This document shows, in pieces, positions 1 through 10,200 of a DNA stretch of 24,417 nucleotides. Source of the DNA: a virus. The stretch lies in the IMG/VR virus record IMGVR_UViG_3300047481_001077, positions 1 through 24,417 of that record. One strand, given 5' to 3'. Under the pieces are notes generated by a model that worked only from the letters and a program-made list of their open reading frames with translations, ran no database searches and was not told the DNA's origin. A program made the position numbers and the translations under genes. The stretch's first letter is position 1, and the number at the start of each line of letters is the position of its first letter.

Positions 1-3000
1 TAAATCTTTCCTGAATCCGTACGGACTCCTCCGAATATTTCGGAACCTGATGAATCACGGATGAATCTAACACGATCTCCTACATTTAGTCCGGTTGTCG
101 TGCTGGTAGTAGTCAACCAGTTTACTCCAACAGCAAATTCCATGCTAGATGCCGTGGTAGTTGTCGAGGTAGCTAATGTGGCCACGGTATAGGTCGTAGT
201 ACCTGTTGAGGCTGCGGTAAACCAATTAGCAGTTGAACTCTGCGCTGCCCCTTCTATCCAAGTCACGCCGTTTGTAGAGTAGGCTGTTCTGTTACTGTTG
301 TAGGCAAATGCCAAGAACGCTGTGCCTGTCCAAATGACTTTGATCCAACGTGCAGCAGCACCTGGCAACGTAGCAGCGGTCCAAGTGGTGCCATTGGTAC
401 TATAGGCTGCTTTAGTAGTGCCTGTACCGGTATTGCCTGCTACAGCGACAAATCTGCTGTTACCGTAGGCCACAGAACTCCATAGATCCGAGCTGGGCAT
501 AGAGTTAGCAGTGGTCCAGGTTGATGCCCCATTGGTTGAATGCGAAACTGCTTGGCTAACTGATGAGCCACCACTTACAATAATATAATATGTAGTAGCA
601 CCGATCGCACCTACTGCGATTCCTGTAGCATCTGACGAGCCGCCTGCTACTGCGCCACCAGCCCAGGTAGTACCGTTGGTACTGGTGGCAATGTTGGCGC
701 TGTCTGCTCTTAGGGCCACATATCTTGTGCCGTCCCAGATTACCTGTTTCCAGAATGAATTAGCAGGTAATGCATTGGCTGTGGTGCTCCAAGTAGTGCC
801 GTTAGCAGAAGTAGCGATATCATTGTTACCACCGTTACCGCCAATCAGTGCCACGTATTGATTGGTACCGTTATAGGCCAAACAGGTATATTCCCAGTTA
901 CCACCGGATTGAGCGATAGTTCCACCAGTCCAGGTCGCACCGTTGGTGCTGGTTGCGTATGCTCCGAGACTCGTAGCAGTAGTATAACCTATGGCTACGA
1001 ATTTGCTTCCGTCCCAAAGAACATCTTGCCATGTGCTGGCACTAGGAAGTGTTCTAGCAGTAGTTGATGCTGGAATAGAGTCAGCATTAGTGCTGGTTAT
1101 GTCTATAGGCAAGAAACTACCGTCACGTAGAGTCCAAGTAACCCCGTCAGGAGAACTGGCAGCAGCGTCACCTAGGCTAGTGACATAGAATACGCCTTGG
1201 CCGTAGGATATAGAACTCCACTCGCTGATCGATGGTAGATTGCTCTTATACCAAGTAGCACCGTCAAACGAATATGCTGCCATGGCAGAACTGTCTGCGA
1301 TCGCAACAAATCGTCCGTTACCGTAGGCTATATCTACCCAGTTAGATTCCGAGGAGTCGTCATTGGATGGAAGTGTGGTCACAGTCCAAGAGATTCCATT
1401 AGTGCTGTAGGCCACAGAATTTGAAAAATTACCTTCTACTAGGACGAATCTGCCACCGCCATAGGCTATAACTTTAGAGCCAGTGGCCACTGTAGCCGAG
1501 GTCCAAGTCGCACCGCCGTTGGTAGATGTTGATCTAAAAGTGATGCTAGAATCGCTTTCTGCTATGGCCACAAACGTTCCGTTACCTCCCACCACATCAC
1601 TCCAGTCTTCGACCACTCCTAGCGACGCTGAAGTCCAATTAATGCCATCGAACGAATAAGCAGCAGTCGATGTTCCTTTGGCCACTGCTACAAATCTGCT
1701 GACATTTTGATAGGCATCGTATGTGATGGCTATCCATTGATTATCCGGTTCTCCGCCGCCACCGCCTATGGCCGTAGGCATGGTCATCGACGACCAAGTA
1801 ACGCCATCTAGAGAATATGCTCCAGCGGTACTGCCATTGACTACTGCAACATATTTAGGTGTAACAGCAGTTCCCGACACAGTGACCGAAGTTATCGCAC
1901 CGCTGGGATTAGTGGCTGTTGCCACGGTCAATGTAAGATTATTGGCCGGAGTCGTTCCTCCTAGACTCGCTCCTAGTATAGTTAAAGTATCGCCTATCGC
2001 ATACAAAGCACCACCTTGGTTTACCTCTACGCTGTAAACTCCGTAGCGTCGAGTTATATTGAAATTAGCTAAAGAACCTGCTCCGCCTGTGGCTGCCACA
2101 GCAGAATAAACTCCGTATCCGTCACCGAATACCACATCGCTCCAATTGCTGTTGGCATTCATGTCAGCAGTTGTTTTAGTAAACGGCGGAGCGGACATCT
2201 CAATTCTAGGGGTTATCTCGTAGGAAGTGGTGACATCTAACGCTGGAGCGATAGGTGTTCCAGGAACCACATGATCCCATCCTGCCGTACCGTTGCTGTC
2301 TTTAAACACAGTCGCTACTTTAGAACCAGCATTATAAGTGCCGATGTATCCATATTGACCTGCGCCTGTTCCTGTAACTAAGTATATGCTCATGCCTACA
2401 TAGGCAGTGCTGGTTCTATTATCAGCGGCCGCCAATGTTATCTGCGTGGTATTTCCGCTCTGTGCCTGGTTTGCGGCTGTGATATAACCTTCGCCGCCTA
2501 TCCCCGAAGAATCGCCCGGATCTGTCAATCGTATATTGAATACTCCACCGTCACGAAACTCATTGACTATCGTCTGCACTCCTGAACCAGTACCAGATGT
2601 GCTGATCGTAGCAGATGTATAGTCGTTGCCTGCATTTCTAAATTCGTAGATTAAAATATTGTTGCCGTTGGTTATTACATTTCTGACATCGGCTTCGTCT
2701 GCTCGGTTATTAACTTCTCCGGTTACAGCAACTTCGGTGATATCTATACCTTCTGACACTGATCCAAAATCGCCGTAAGAATTGTTGCCGTTGGTAGCAC
2801 GGATCTTACCGCCGTTTTCTGCCAGATAACCGATGTAGTTATAGTATGTGAACACAGAAACTAATTCTGCGCGACCTAGATTGGAGATCCATGCACCGAT
2901 TCCATCGCTGAGTACCTGTGTAAAGTCGTTGCTCACGATAGAATCGACACCTCCTGCATGTAGACTTCCGTCAATTTTCTGTCCTACGCAGGCTGTACCG

Positions 3001-6000
3001 AATGTAGTGACGTTCTGGACATAGGTTGATTTGTTCGTGACCCATACATTTTCATCGTTTGGTCCCCAACCTGGATTCAGCGACACATATGCTCCGGCTA
3101 ACGGACGCTGTGTACCATATTCGTTAGCAACGGTTAGTCCATCAGCATCACCGGCGCCTGCGGTATTACCGTCTGAAGTTCCGTCTAAGCCCAACAATGT
3201 TTGATTACGAATACCACAGCCTCGACTTACATAATACATGTCTTCTAGTTTAGAACCAGTAAATGCGTTTCTATAGAATCTTGCTGCCATCACAGACTTA
3301 TAATTGCCTGTGAATTTCATATCGTGAGCGATGGCTTCTACGTAATTTCTCACGTCATTCTGACAACTTGCTGAATTATAGTACCACTTGACTAACATTG
3401 AACCAGCAGCCGTGGATAAATCAACGGCCGATCCACCCGGTGTTAATGATACTTTGAATGTAGTAGCAGTTAATCCGCTTGCAAGAACGTAGTATGTGAT
3501 ATTAGTGCTGATACCTCCAAATACAGTTCCAGAAAATCTCACAGTGTCGCCTGCTACCATCCATGTCTGTGATGAGCAGGTAAATTCGTCTGTGGCGCCA
3601 CCTGTAGATGCAGATACTGTGGCACGAAATGTTTGATCAACATAGGCCGTGGCCTCTGCTACCATGAATTCTTTGTTAAGCAATAAGATCTGTGAACCGT
3701 TATAGCGATCAATATCTGTGGTAGGATCAATAGTACCAACTATGATAGGTCTTGTACCTGTGTTAGCATAATTGATAATATCATCCCATAGCAACTGTGA
3801 CATTACAGAAGAACCAAAAGATACAATAACTGCACCTTTCTTGCTGATAAAGTCTAGTATAGTTTGTGTAGCAGCCAATTGGTTAGCCACAACTAATTGT
3901 GCAGAAGCAGTGCCTCTACGATAACTCATACCTGCTTTGATAGAAGCAAAGTTACTGTTAAACATTAAGTCATAACGTAAAGCATCCACAATTAATCCAA
4001 CATCTCTAGAACAGGTCGCATCATCAAACACCAGAGTAGGAAATTCTCTCTTGATATAGTTAACAGAGTGAGTTTGAATTTCTGATCTAGCAGAGTTAAG
4101 TGCTGTGCCTGCTGTTTGGAGTTCTGTAGAAACCCATGATGTAGCAGGTTGTACAGTGGCTGGATAACCTATTGCTGTTTCAACACCATCTACTGTGATA
4201 AGATCGATGATGTTTTGGATCCGCTCTTCCCCGAAGTTTTTGCTGGCTGTGGTACCTGCGGTACCGCTGACGTCTTGTGTTAGGGCGTTGCCTGCAGAAA
4301 CTGTGACCGCGTCTTCCGTAATCACTTGACCCACTACAATTTTTAATCTTTCGTAGGCTGCCAGTGTTTCGTCTTTTTCGCCCTCTCCGAATGTGGCTTC
4401 ACCAAAACTATAATATGCTTTGGCAGCGATCATAGTCTGTGTGTTGCCACCGTAGGTTAAATCGTAACGTACTGCATCTAGGATGTATTCTACGTCACGA
4501 GCGCAGGCTGCTGCATCGTAGGTAAATGATGCACTAAATGGTGCGATTGAACCTGCCACCTGGACGGCAATCCAAGCAGTGATTTCTGCTTTGATGAATG
4601 CAGTGTTAGCCAGTATCTGTGCTCTAGCATTGTCATATCCAGTAGTAGCACCTGTGACGTTTCCAGTACTTGCAAAAGCAGTATCGGTTAAAGAAGAACC
4701 CCAGTTAGTAGGATTGGTCAACACAAATGCATCCACTGCACCTAGACCGTTGGTAAGGATATCGTCAATCTCAGCAACACCTGCCTGCAATCTTGTAACA
4801 GCAGTAGTAGATCCTACGTTACCTTCGTTTTGGCTAGTGGTATCTTGCGTTTCAGTGTTTCCAGAAGTAGGAGTAACTGCACTATTAGTAACAATATTGT
4901 CGGTAATAGATTTTAGATGTGTTAGTGTTGCGATAGTTTTGGCTTTGTCGTTGTTGCCTACGAGTTTGCCTGCTGGGCTTACCCGTGCAGAACGTAGTTC
5001 GTCTCCCACGATAGCAGTATTGCTGGGAACGCGAATTGGTAAGACTTCTTCGAATAATCCTGTTTTGACATTTATAGTATAGTTTGGTATATCTTCAGAA
5101 GGTACACTAGATGTGTTTCCCGCTGTTACAGCATCGGTTATGATTTCTGCTAGTCCTTGGCAGATTGCCAGTGTACCGCTTTCTGCTGTATAGGTAGCAT
5201 CTATTAACTGCAGAGTTCTATCTCCCGCAGAAATGCCATTCAAGCCTTGATAATTGTCTGCCGGTGCTGTGTTTGACAGCACATTACCGATCAATATCAC
5301 GCCGTAATTTATAGCGGCAACCAACTGCTCATCCTCGTCGACGATCGCAGGTATCAATGCTGTGCCTGCTGTATTAAAATATGATCTAGTTGCTTCTATG
5401 GTTTTTATATTACCTGTATGTGTCAGATCGTAGATTATAGCATCTAGAATCAATCCCATATCTCTTTCGCACAGTGCTTCATTATCATTGGTGAACCCAG
5501 AAAATATACCGATGTTATTTGTGATCTGATAATCTACCCATTCGATGATTTCTCTCTGCATAAATGTTCGATTCATTCTCAACAGATAAGCAGCATCGGG
5601 ATATTCTGTTCCTAGATCGATCTGTTCGCAGGCGTAACGAACGCTGGCCCAGGGCTGATCTACAGTCATGCCATAGATCGGAGCAGGACTGTTCGTACCG
5701 TTAGGTCCTACATAAAATACGTTTTCGACTTTGCCGAAATATTCCCAGGTGGGCAAACCAGAACTAACAGTCAGCACTTGGCCTTCTTCACCTATAGGTA
5801 ATCTAGCAGGGCCTGCGCCGGAGTAGTAGACTAAATCGCCTATGGTTGTCAATACGGATTCTTCGTTGCCTGCGGTCAACAGATTCCAGTAAGCCCCTAT
5901 GCCATCGTTATCTGGTCTATCTGAGCCGTTGGTTGCGGTATGTCCTTGTACACAGATGTACGAATTAGGTCCATATTTGACAGCATCACCTAGTTTATAA

Positions 6001-7175
6001 ACTGTTGACAAAGTCCAATTGCCTTGCCAATCAATACCTTCATTTAATTTACTCCAGTATGTGACATTAGGGGGTGTTTGATTTTGATTATCTGCGATAG
6101 CCACATAAGTGAAGCCACCATGCCTTACTATTTCGCCTATCTTGTATTGTTGTCCGCCTCCAGTCCAATCTCCTTGCAGTCTGAATCCTTCTGCAAACAA
6201 ATCCCAAGTTGCAGTCTGTGTTGGTGGTATTTGCCCGCCAACTGCTGTGTGATTAGTTTTAGCGATATATGAATTTCCGCCATATCGAACGACATCGCCT
6301 GGTTGATATATCGTACCGGCCAGCCAATCACCTTCGAATTCAAATCCTTCGACTATCTGATTCCAGTTCGCTACATCTGTCGCAAACGCGGCTGCGGCCG
6401 TATGCTGTGCGACGCAGATCCATGTGCCGGCTCCATACTTGACAATATCGTTTACTTTGTATCTCGTGGCAGTGACCCAGGTTCCTTTATAGTCGATACC
6501 TTGATTAAAATAATCCCATTTGGCTTGATCTGCTTCGAGTCCAGATGCTGCTGTGGCTGCTGATGTATGGGCTAGATTACATACGTAGGTAGTACCTCCG
6601 TATTTGACTAGATCTCCGACTTTATACCTAGTCGATGTGGTCCAAGCGCCTTTCCAATCGATGCCTTTGCTGAATAGATCCCATTTGGCTTGATCTGCTT
6701 CGAGTCCAGATGCTGCTGTGGCTGCTGATGTATGCGCTTGATTACAGAGATAAACTAACCCGCCATACTTCACTATGTCATTGACTTTATAAGTGGTGGT
6801 GGTAGTCCAGGCGCCTTTCCAATCAAAACTTTCTGCGAATAGATCCCAATCACTTTGATTGGCTTCTAGTGTAGGACCGGATGTGTGTCCGTCGTTGCAG
6901 ATATAAACGTATCCACCATATTTGACGATATCGTTTTCTTTGTACAGAGTAGTAGCAGTCCAGTCGCCTTTCCAATCTTGTCCATCGCTGAACTGATTCC
7001 ATTTAGTAGGAACATTGTCGAGATCGGTGTAAAAATCTGCGGCTGCGGTATGTCCTACCACGCAGAGATATGTGCGTCCACCGTAGGCAACGATGTCGTC
7101 TTTGTAGTATGTGGTACCGGTTACCCAGTCATCTTTCCATACAAATCTAATTCTACCTAGTTTAAATTCAGCCAT
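1..7175 (-). CDS. Giant modular virion adhesin/fibre-like protein A (3' end beyond window)
   Basis: The reading frame stays open from ATG at 7175 to the left edge, giving at least 2391 residues with no stop. GGAG lies about 7 bases upstream of the start. Residues 1 to about 430 hold eight W-x(5-7)-Y-x(3)-D-x-V-x-YGG-x-x-Y modules resembling CBM5/12-type sugar-binding folds. A linker follows, then a pectate-lyase-like beta-helix region (YVGPNGT near residue 500; PIRVP near 720; VQNVTTFG near 1385). Four helical repeats centred on Cys569, Cys891, Cys1055 and Cys1271 (C-x-R/N-D...YDL...N) interrupt this region. A beta-rich insert lies near residues 1185-1260. About 12 Asp-box blades (S-x-D/N-G-x-x-W) follow from about residue 1790. 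It is clearly paralogous to the neighbouring 1818-residue protein. A host-surface-binding virion role is inferred; no catalytic site was recognised. The family assignments come from motif reading only. Confidence 0.9.
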   Translation of the reverse strand, partial: MAEFKLGRIRFVWKDDWVTGTTYYKDDIVAYGGRTYLCVVGHTAAADFYTDLDNVPTKWNQFSDGQDWKGDWTATTLYKENDIVKYGGYVYICNDGHTSGPTLEANQSDWDLFAESFDWKGAWTTTTTYKVNDIVKYGGLVYLCNQAHTSAATAASGLEADQAKWDLFSKGIDWKGAWTTSTRYKVGDLVKYGGTTYVCNLAHTSAATAASGLEADQAKWDYFNQGIDYKGTWVTATRYKVNDIVKYGAGTWICVAQHTAAAAFATDVANWNQIVEGFEFEGDWLAGTIYQPGDVVRYGGNSYIAKTNHTAVGGQIPPTQTATWDLFAEGFRLQGDWTGGGQQYKIGEIVRHGGFTYVAIADNQNQTPPNVTYWSKLNEGIDWQGNWTLSTVYKLGDAVKYGPNSYICVQGHTATNGSDRPDNDGIGAYWNLLTAGNEESVLTTIGDLVYYSGAGPARLPIGEEGQVLTVSSGLPTWEYFGKVENVFYVGPNGTNSPAPIYGMTVDQPWASVRYACEQIDLGTEYPDAAYLLRMNRTFMQREIIEWVDYQITNNIGIFSGFTNDNEALCERDMGLILDAIIYDLTHTGNIKTIEATRSYFNTAGTALIPAIVDEDEQLVAAINYGVILIGNVLSNTAPADNYQGLNGISAGDRTLQLIDATYTAESGTLAICQGLAEIITDAVTAGNTSSVPSEDIPNYTINVKTGLFEEVLPIRVPSNTAIVGDELRSARVSPAGKLVGNNDKAKTIATLTHLKSITDNIVTNSAVTPTSGNTETQDTTSQNEGNVGSTTAVTRLQAGVAEIDDILTNGLGAVDAFVLTNPTNWGSSLTDTAFASTGNVTGATTGYDNARAQILANTAFIKAEITAWIAVQVAGSIAPFSASFTYDAAACARDVEYILDAVRYDLTYGGNTQTMIAAKAYYSFGEATFGEGEKDETLAAYERLKIVVGQVITEDAVTVSAGNALTQDVSGTAGTTASKNFGEERIQNIIDLITVDGVETAIGYPATVQPATSWVSTELQTAGTALNSARSEIQTHSVNYIKREFPTLVFDDATCSRDVGLIVDALRYDLMFNSNFASIKAGMSYRRGTASAQLVVANQLAATQTILDFISKKGAVIVSFGSSVMSQLLWDDIINYANTGTRPIIVGTIDPTTDIDRYNGSQILLLNKEFMVAEATAYVDQTFRATVSASTGGATDEFTCSSQTWMVAGDTVRFSGTVFGGISTNITYYVLASGLTATTFKVSLTPGGSAVDLSTAAGSMLVKWYYNSASCQNDVRNYVEAIAHDMKFTGNYKSVMAARFYRNAFTGSKLEDMYYVSRGCGIRNQTLLGLDGTSDGNTAGAGDADGLTVANEYGTQRPLAGAYVSLNPGWGPNDENVWVTNKSTYVQNVTTFGTACVGQKIDGSLHAGGVDSIVSNDFTQVLSDGIGAWISNLGRAELVSVFTYYNYIGYLAENGGKIRATNGNNSYGDFGSVSEGIDITEVAVTGEVNNRADEADVRNVITNGNNILIYEFRNAGNDYTSATISTSGTGSGVQTIVNEFRDGGVFNIRLTDPGDSSGIGGEGYITAANQAQSGNTTQITLAAADNRTSTAYVGMSIYLVTGTGAGQYGYIGTYNAGSKVATVFKDSNGTAGWDHVVPGTPIAPALDVTTSYEITPRIEMSAPPFTKTTADMNANSNWSDVVFGDGYGVYSAVAATGGAGSLANFNITRRYGVYSVEVNQGGALYAIGDTLTILGASLGGTTPANNLTLTVATATNPSGAITSVTVSGTAVTPKYVAVVNGSTAGAYSLDGVTWSSMTMPTAIGGGGGEPDNQWIAITYDAYQNVSRFVAVAKGTSTAAYSFDGINWTSASLGVVEDWSDVVGGNGTFVAIAESDSSITFRSTSTNGGATWTSATVATGSKVIAYGGGRFVLVEGNFSNSVAYSTNGISWTVTTLPSNDDSSESNWVDIAYGNGRFVAIADSSAMAAYSFDGATWYKSNLPSISEWSSISYGQGVFYVTSLGDAAASSPDGVTWTLRDGSFLPIDITSTNADSIPASTTARTLPSASTWQDVLWDGSKFVAIGYTTATSLGAYATSTNGATWTGGTIAQSGGNWEYTCLAYNGTNQYVALIGGNGGNNDIATSANGTTWSTTANALPANSFWKQVIWDGTRYVALRADSANIATSTNGTTWAGGAVAGGSSDATGIAVGAIGATTYYIIVSGGSSVSQAVSHSTNGASTWTTANSMPSSDLWSSVAYGNSRFVAVAGNTGTGTTKAAYSTNGTTWTAATLPGAAARWIKVIWTGTAFLAFAYNSNRTAYSTNGVTWIEGAAQSSTANWFTAASTGTTTYTVATLATSTTTTASSMEFAVGVNWLTTTSTTTGLNVGDRVRFIRDSSGSEIFGGVRTDSGKI
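200..1820 (-). repeat. Asp-box (BNR-like) propeller blade repeats of protein A
   Basis: Within giant protein A, units of about 40-50 codons recur. Each has a core such as AYSTNGTTW or AYSFDGATW followed by a W-x-x-v-x-Y-G-x-x-x-F-V-A strand. I count about 12 Asp-box cores. Sialidase, BNR and related beta-propellers carry such boxes, but the box alone does not show enzyme activity. The blades near 620-1050 are more divergent in spacing than those near 1250-1800. Confidence 0.7.
6513..6569. repeat. 57-bp direct repeat, copy 1
   Basis: This 57-base stretch is identical to 6678-6734. Both lie in protein A's N-terminal module array, 165 bases (55 codons, one module) apart. They encode TSAATAASGLEADQAKWD. 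The synonymous positions are identical, whereas the other modules have diverged, which points to recent duplication or gene conversion. Confidence 0.9.
6678..6734. repeat. 57-bp direct repeat, copy 2
   Basis: Second identical copy of the 57-base stretch at 6513-6569, exactly one module further towards the N-terminus of protein A. Confidence 0.9.
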
Positions 7176-7203
7176 TTATAGCTCCATAATTCGCATTAAT
7201 TAA

Positions 7204-7211
7204 TATTTATT
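7204..7211 (-). promoter_or_regulatory. Late-promoter-like box upstream of protein A
   Basis: On the minus strand this reads AATAAATA, seven of eight matches to the T4-type late promoter TATAAATA. It lies in the 53-bp gap between the two giant genes, about 30 bases before the ATG at 7175. The gap is AT-rich and contains no convincing terminator. The assignment rests on motif and position only. Confidence 0.45.
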
Positions 7212-7228
7212 CAATCTTGAGATTCGGT

Positions 7229-10200
7229 TCATGCTGAGCAACTTAAGAAATAAACCTGTGACAAGAATGTTCCATCTACACCGCCCCTAAAATTCACTTT
7301 ATTTTCAAATATCAACTCGTCTCCTGTGGTAGTTCCTAGACTGTCGGGGCCTATCTGGACTATACCTGCCGTTAGTTGTCCTGTTATGGCGTCCGCACCG
7401 CCTCCAGAAACCCTAGAATTTAAATATGCCTTGATCGCTCGCTGGGTGGCGATGATGTTATTCGAATCGGCAGTGAACGTAGGATCCGTAGAAAATTCCC
7501 TGATCACAACTCCAGAACCTCCGACCGTAACACCACCTAACCGCAGTTCTTCTAGACCCTCCAATTCAAAGAACTGTGCATTTAGTGTAACAGTACCAGT
7601 GGCCTGCTCGACTGCAAACAACTCTCCCACTCGGAAGTTACCGTCTTGGTCAGTGCTGGTGTAAAACACACGGCCTCCACCTCGTTCTACTACTTCATTT
7701 TCAGGTGCTACTACAGTACCATTGGGATTCAGTGTATCTGGATAATTGGTTTCGATGAAATTACCCAGACCTATGTCTAATAGATCGTGTCCAGTTAATC
7801 GTACCTGTGAATACAACTGCCTAATCTCTACGGCGGTTCCATGTTCGGGCGATTCGTCTCTGCCCAGATCTTTAGCGATAGTTAATCTAGCTGTGTAATT
7901 TCCTAACGACCCACTTAAAACGGTGGCAGTCAGTAGTTTGTAGATATAATCGTCGATGCCGGAAATCGTCACGTTGTCGCCTGGACCCGGAAGTCTAGTC
8001 AGTGCATTGACTACCAGTTCAGTTCCTATCTGATACTGATCTCGATAACCATCTCCCGTGATCGAAACCCTAGTGCTGGTTGTTTCGAAACCAGCGCCCC
8101 CGTCGATGATAGTTGGTCCTGCGATTACTCCGCTGCCGATCCTCACAACCGTGGCCACTTCTGAACTGTTATTCGGATCGTTGACAGTCACGACTGGTGC
8201 GCTGGTATAGCCGCTGCCTGGTTCCCAAACATTGATCGCTGAGATCCTTCCAGAAACTACAACTATCCTGGCTTCCGTGGTTCTTCCGGTGCTAACGAGC
8301 ATGCCGACTGTGGAATTCGCGACTAATCCTGCTATGGCGATAAATCTTCCGGGACTTGCCAATGTCGAATATGTGACATCGCAGTATTCTGCAGAAGTTC
8401 CCATAGACTGGTAGGTCCATCTTTTTCCGTCTATGGATATGGCCATATTTGCGCTGCCGTTGGCCACTGCGACAAATATTCCGCCTGCATATTTGATGGC
8501 TCGCCAGTCTGCTGAGGCTATGGTGCTTTCTGTCCAAGTGACGCCATCAAAACTGATCGATACTTCTGTGGCTCCTGCGTAACCGCCTGATAGAGCCACG
8601 AATCTATTATTGCCGTAGGCCAATGAATACGAACCTTGGGGAATGGTACCTGCAGTCCAAGTTATGCCATTATCACTATAGGCTACTGCTACTCCGGTAG
8701 ATGAATCGCTGAGCGCGGTAGTAACGAATTTACCCTTGCCATATTCGATAGAGTTCCAATCTGCACCTTCTGGTAGTGTTGCTGCGATCCAAGAACTACC
8801 GTCAGTTGAATAGGCCGCTTTGGTTCCTCCGGCGGCCACGGCCACCCATTTGCCTTCACCGTAGGTAACATCTCTCCATTCGGCCGTGCTAGGCATGGTC
8901 ATCGATGACCATGAAGTTCCGGTAGTGCTCACAGCGGCCTGGCCGCCAGAAGCAAAAGCCATGAATCTTCCACCAACATACTTGATCTTGGTCCATAATG
9001 CGGTTGAAGGCAATGTTCCGTTGTTCCAGTTCGTTCCGTTGTTTCCAGAATACACAGCGATGTTAGAATCCAACGACACTGCTACGATATTAATAGGTCC
9101 TGCAGCGATGCTGGTCCACTGCCGGTTTGCTGGTAATGTCATAGATGCTGCACTAAATCCCGGACTGCTAAAATTGATCCTTGGTTCGATAAAATAATTC
9201 GAAGTGTTGTCTAACACAGATGCTATTGCAGTCCCTTCTACGAAATGGTGCCAACCTATGATGTGTAATGTCATTGTTCCACTACCATTGATTAGGTTGA
9301 AAGTAGTGCCTCCTGGAGTATCGCTCACAGTGAATTGCGTAGAACTCGGTAGAGTTTTGATATAGTACACCGTGAAATCTTGTATGTTGCCAAATTTAGT
9401 ACCTACGAATATCACAGGATCGTTCAGAGATAGGTGTGCAGTGGAACTGGTAGTTAATAGATTTCCAGTAGAACTACTGGTAGTGACTGTGACTTGCGGC
9501 TGATATTCTAGACCTATATAAGCATATTTTCCCACGAAATCGTATTCTGCGATATAACCATATTGACCGGTTCCTGTTCCTCTACCTATGACCAATCTCA
9601 TTTGCCTATAATTAGATGCTAGATTTTCGTCCGATCCGGCCAATTGTATCCTAGTCTGGTCTCCGCCTTGGGAAGCGTTGGTCGCAAAAACGTAGCCCGA
9701 ACCGCCAGCGGCCGAAGAATCTCCCGGATCGGCGATCCTTACTTCGTAGACTCCTCCATTGCGCAGTTCGTCAAAGACTACCTCATGACCGCTGCCCGAC
9801 CCAGTTATGGTTCCAGATACCGTTGTGTATTCGACTCCAGCATTGGAATAGAAAAATTTCAGCAACTTATTGTCGGCAGTACATAAGACCTGATAGACCG
9901 CAGCATCATAGTATCGATTGTTCACAGAAGCAGTTATAGGTATTTCCGTGGTGTTGAATCCATCTGACACAGCACCAAACTGTCCATAAGAGCAGTTACC
10001 GTTGGTTCCTCGGATTTTTCCTCCATTGGTACATAGATAGCCTATGTGATTATAATAAGTAAACACAGATACCACTTCTGATCTTCCGGTGCCGTTGGCC
10101 CAGACACCGATGCCGTCTGAAAGTATCTGAGTAAAATCATTGGCTACTATGGTTTGGTTGCCACCTGAGTGCAGGTCTCCATCGATTTTTAAACCCACGC

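Larger units (their letters stand above)
5876..7154 (-). repeat. Eight carbohydrate-binding-like modules of protein A
   Basis: Eight consecutive units of roughly 50-60 codons encode a W-x(6)-Y-x(2-3)-G/N-D-x-V-x-Y-G-G-x-x-Y pattern, usually followed by C-x(3-4)-H-T/S. The spacing of Trp, Tyr, Asp and the Y-G-G turn resembles the small CBM5/12 (ChtBD3) fold. Sugar binding is an inference from that resemblance. Units 3 and 4 share a long identical DNA stretch, listed separately. Confidence 0.65.

Noticed and set aside
200-1820. Regularly spaced similar short segments resembling an array of repeats and spacers
   Set aside because: Spacing follows codons of the Asp-box blades, the repeats are imperfect and all in one open frame, so they are protein repeats and not a CRISPR array.
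4579-5082. 167-residue open frame on the plus strand
   Set aside because: It lies fully antisense to giant protein A, whose frame is continuous and shows recognisable repeats; there is no supporting context for plus-strand coding.
200-9175. Sialidase enzyme call for the propeller regions
   Set aside because: Asp boxes occur in many non-enzymatic propellers, and I could not identify the arginine triad or an RIP-type motif of true sialidases.
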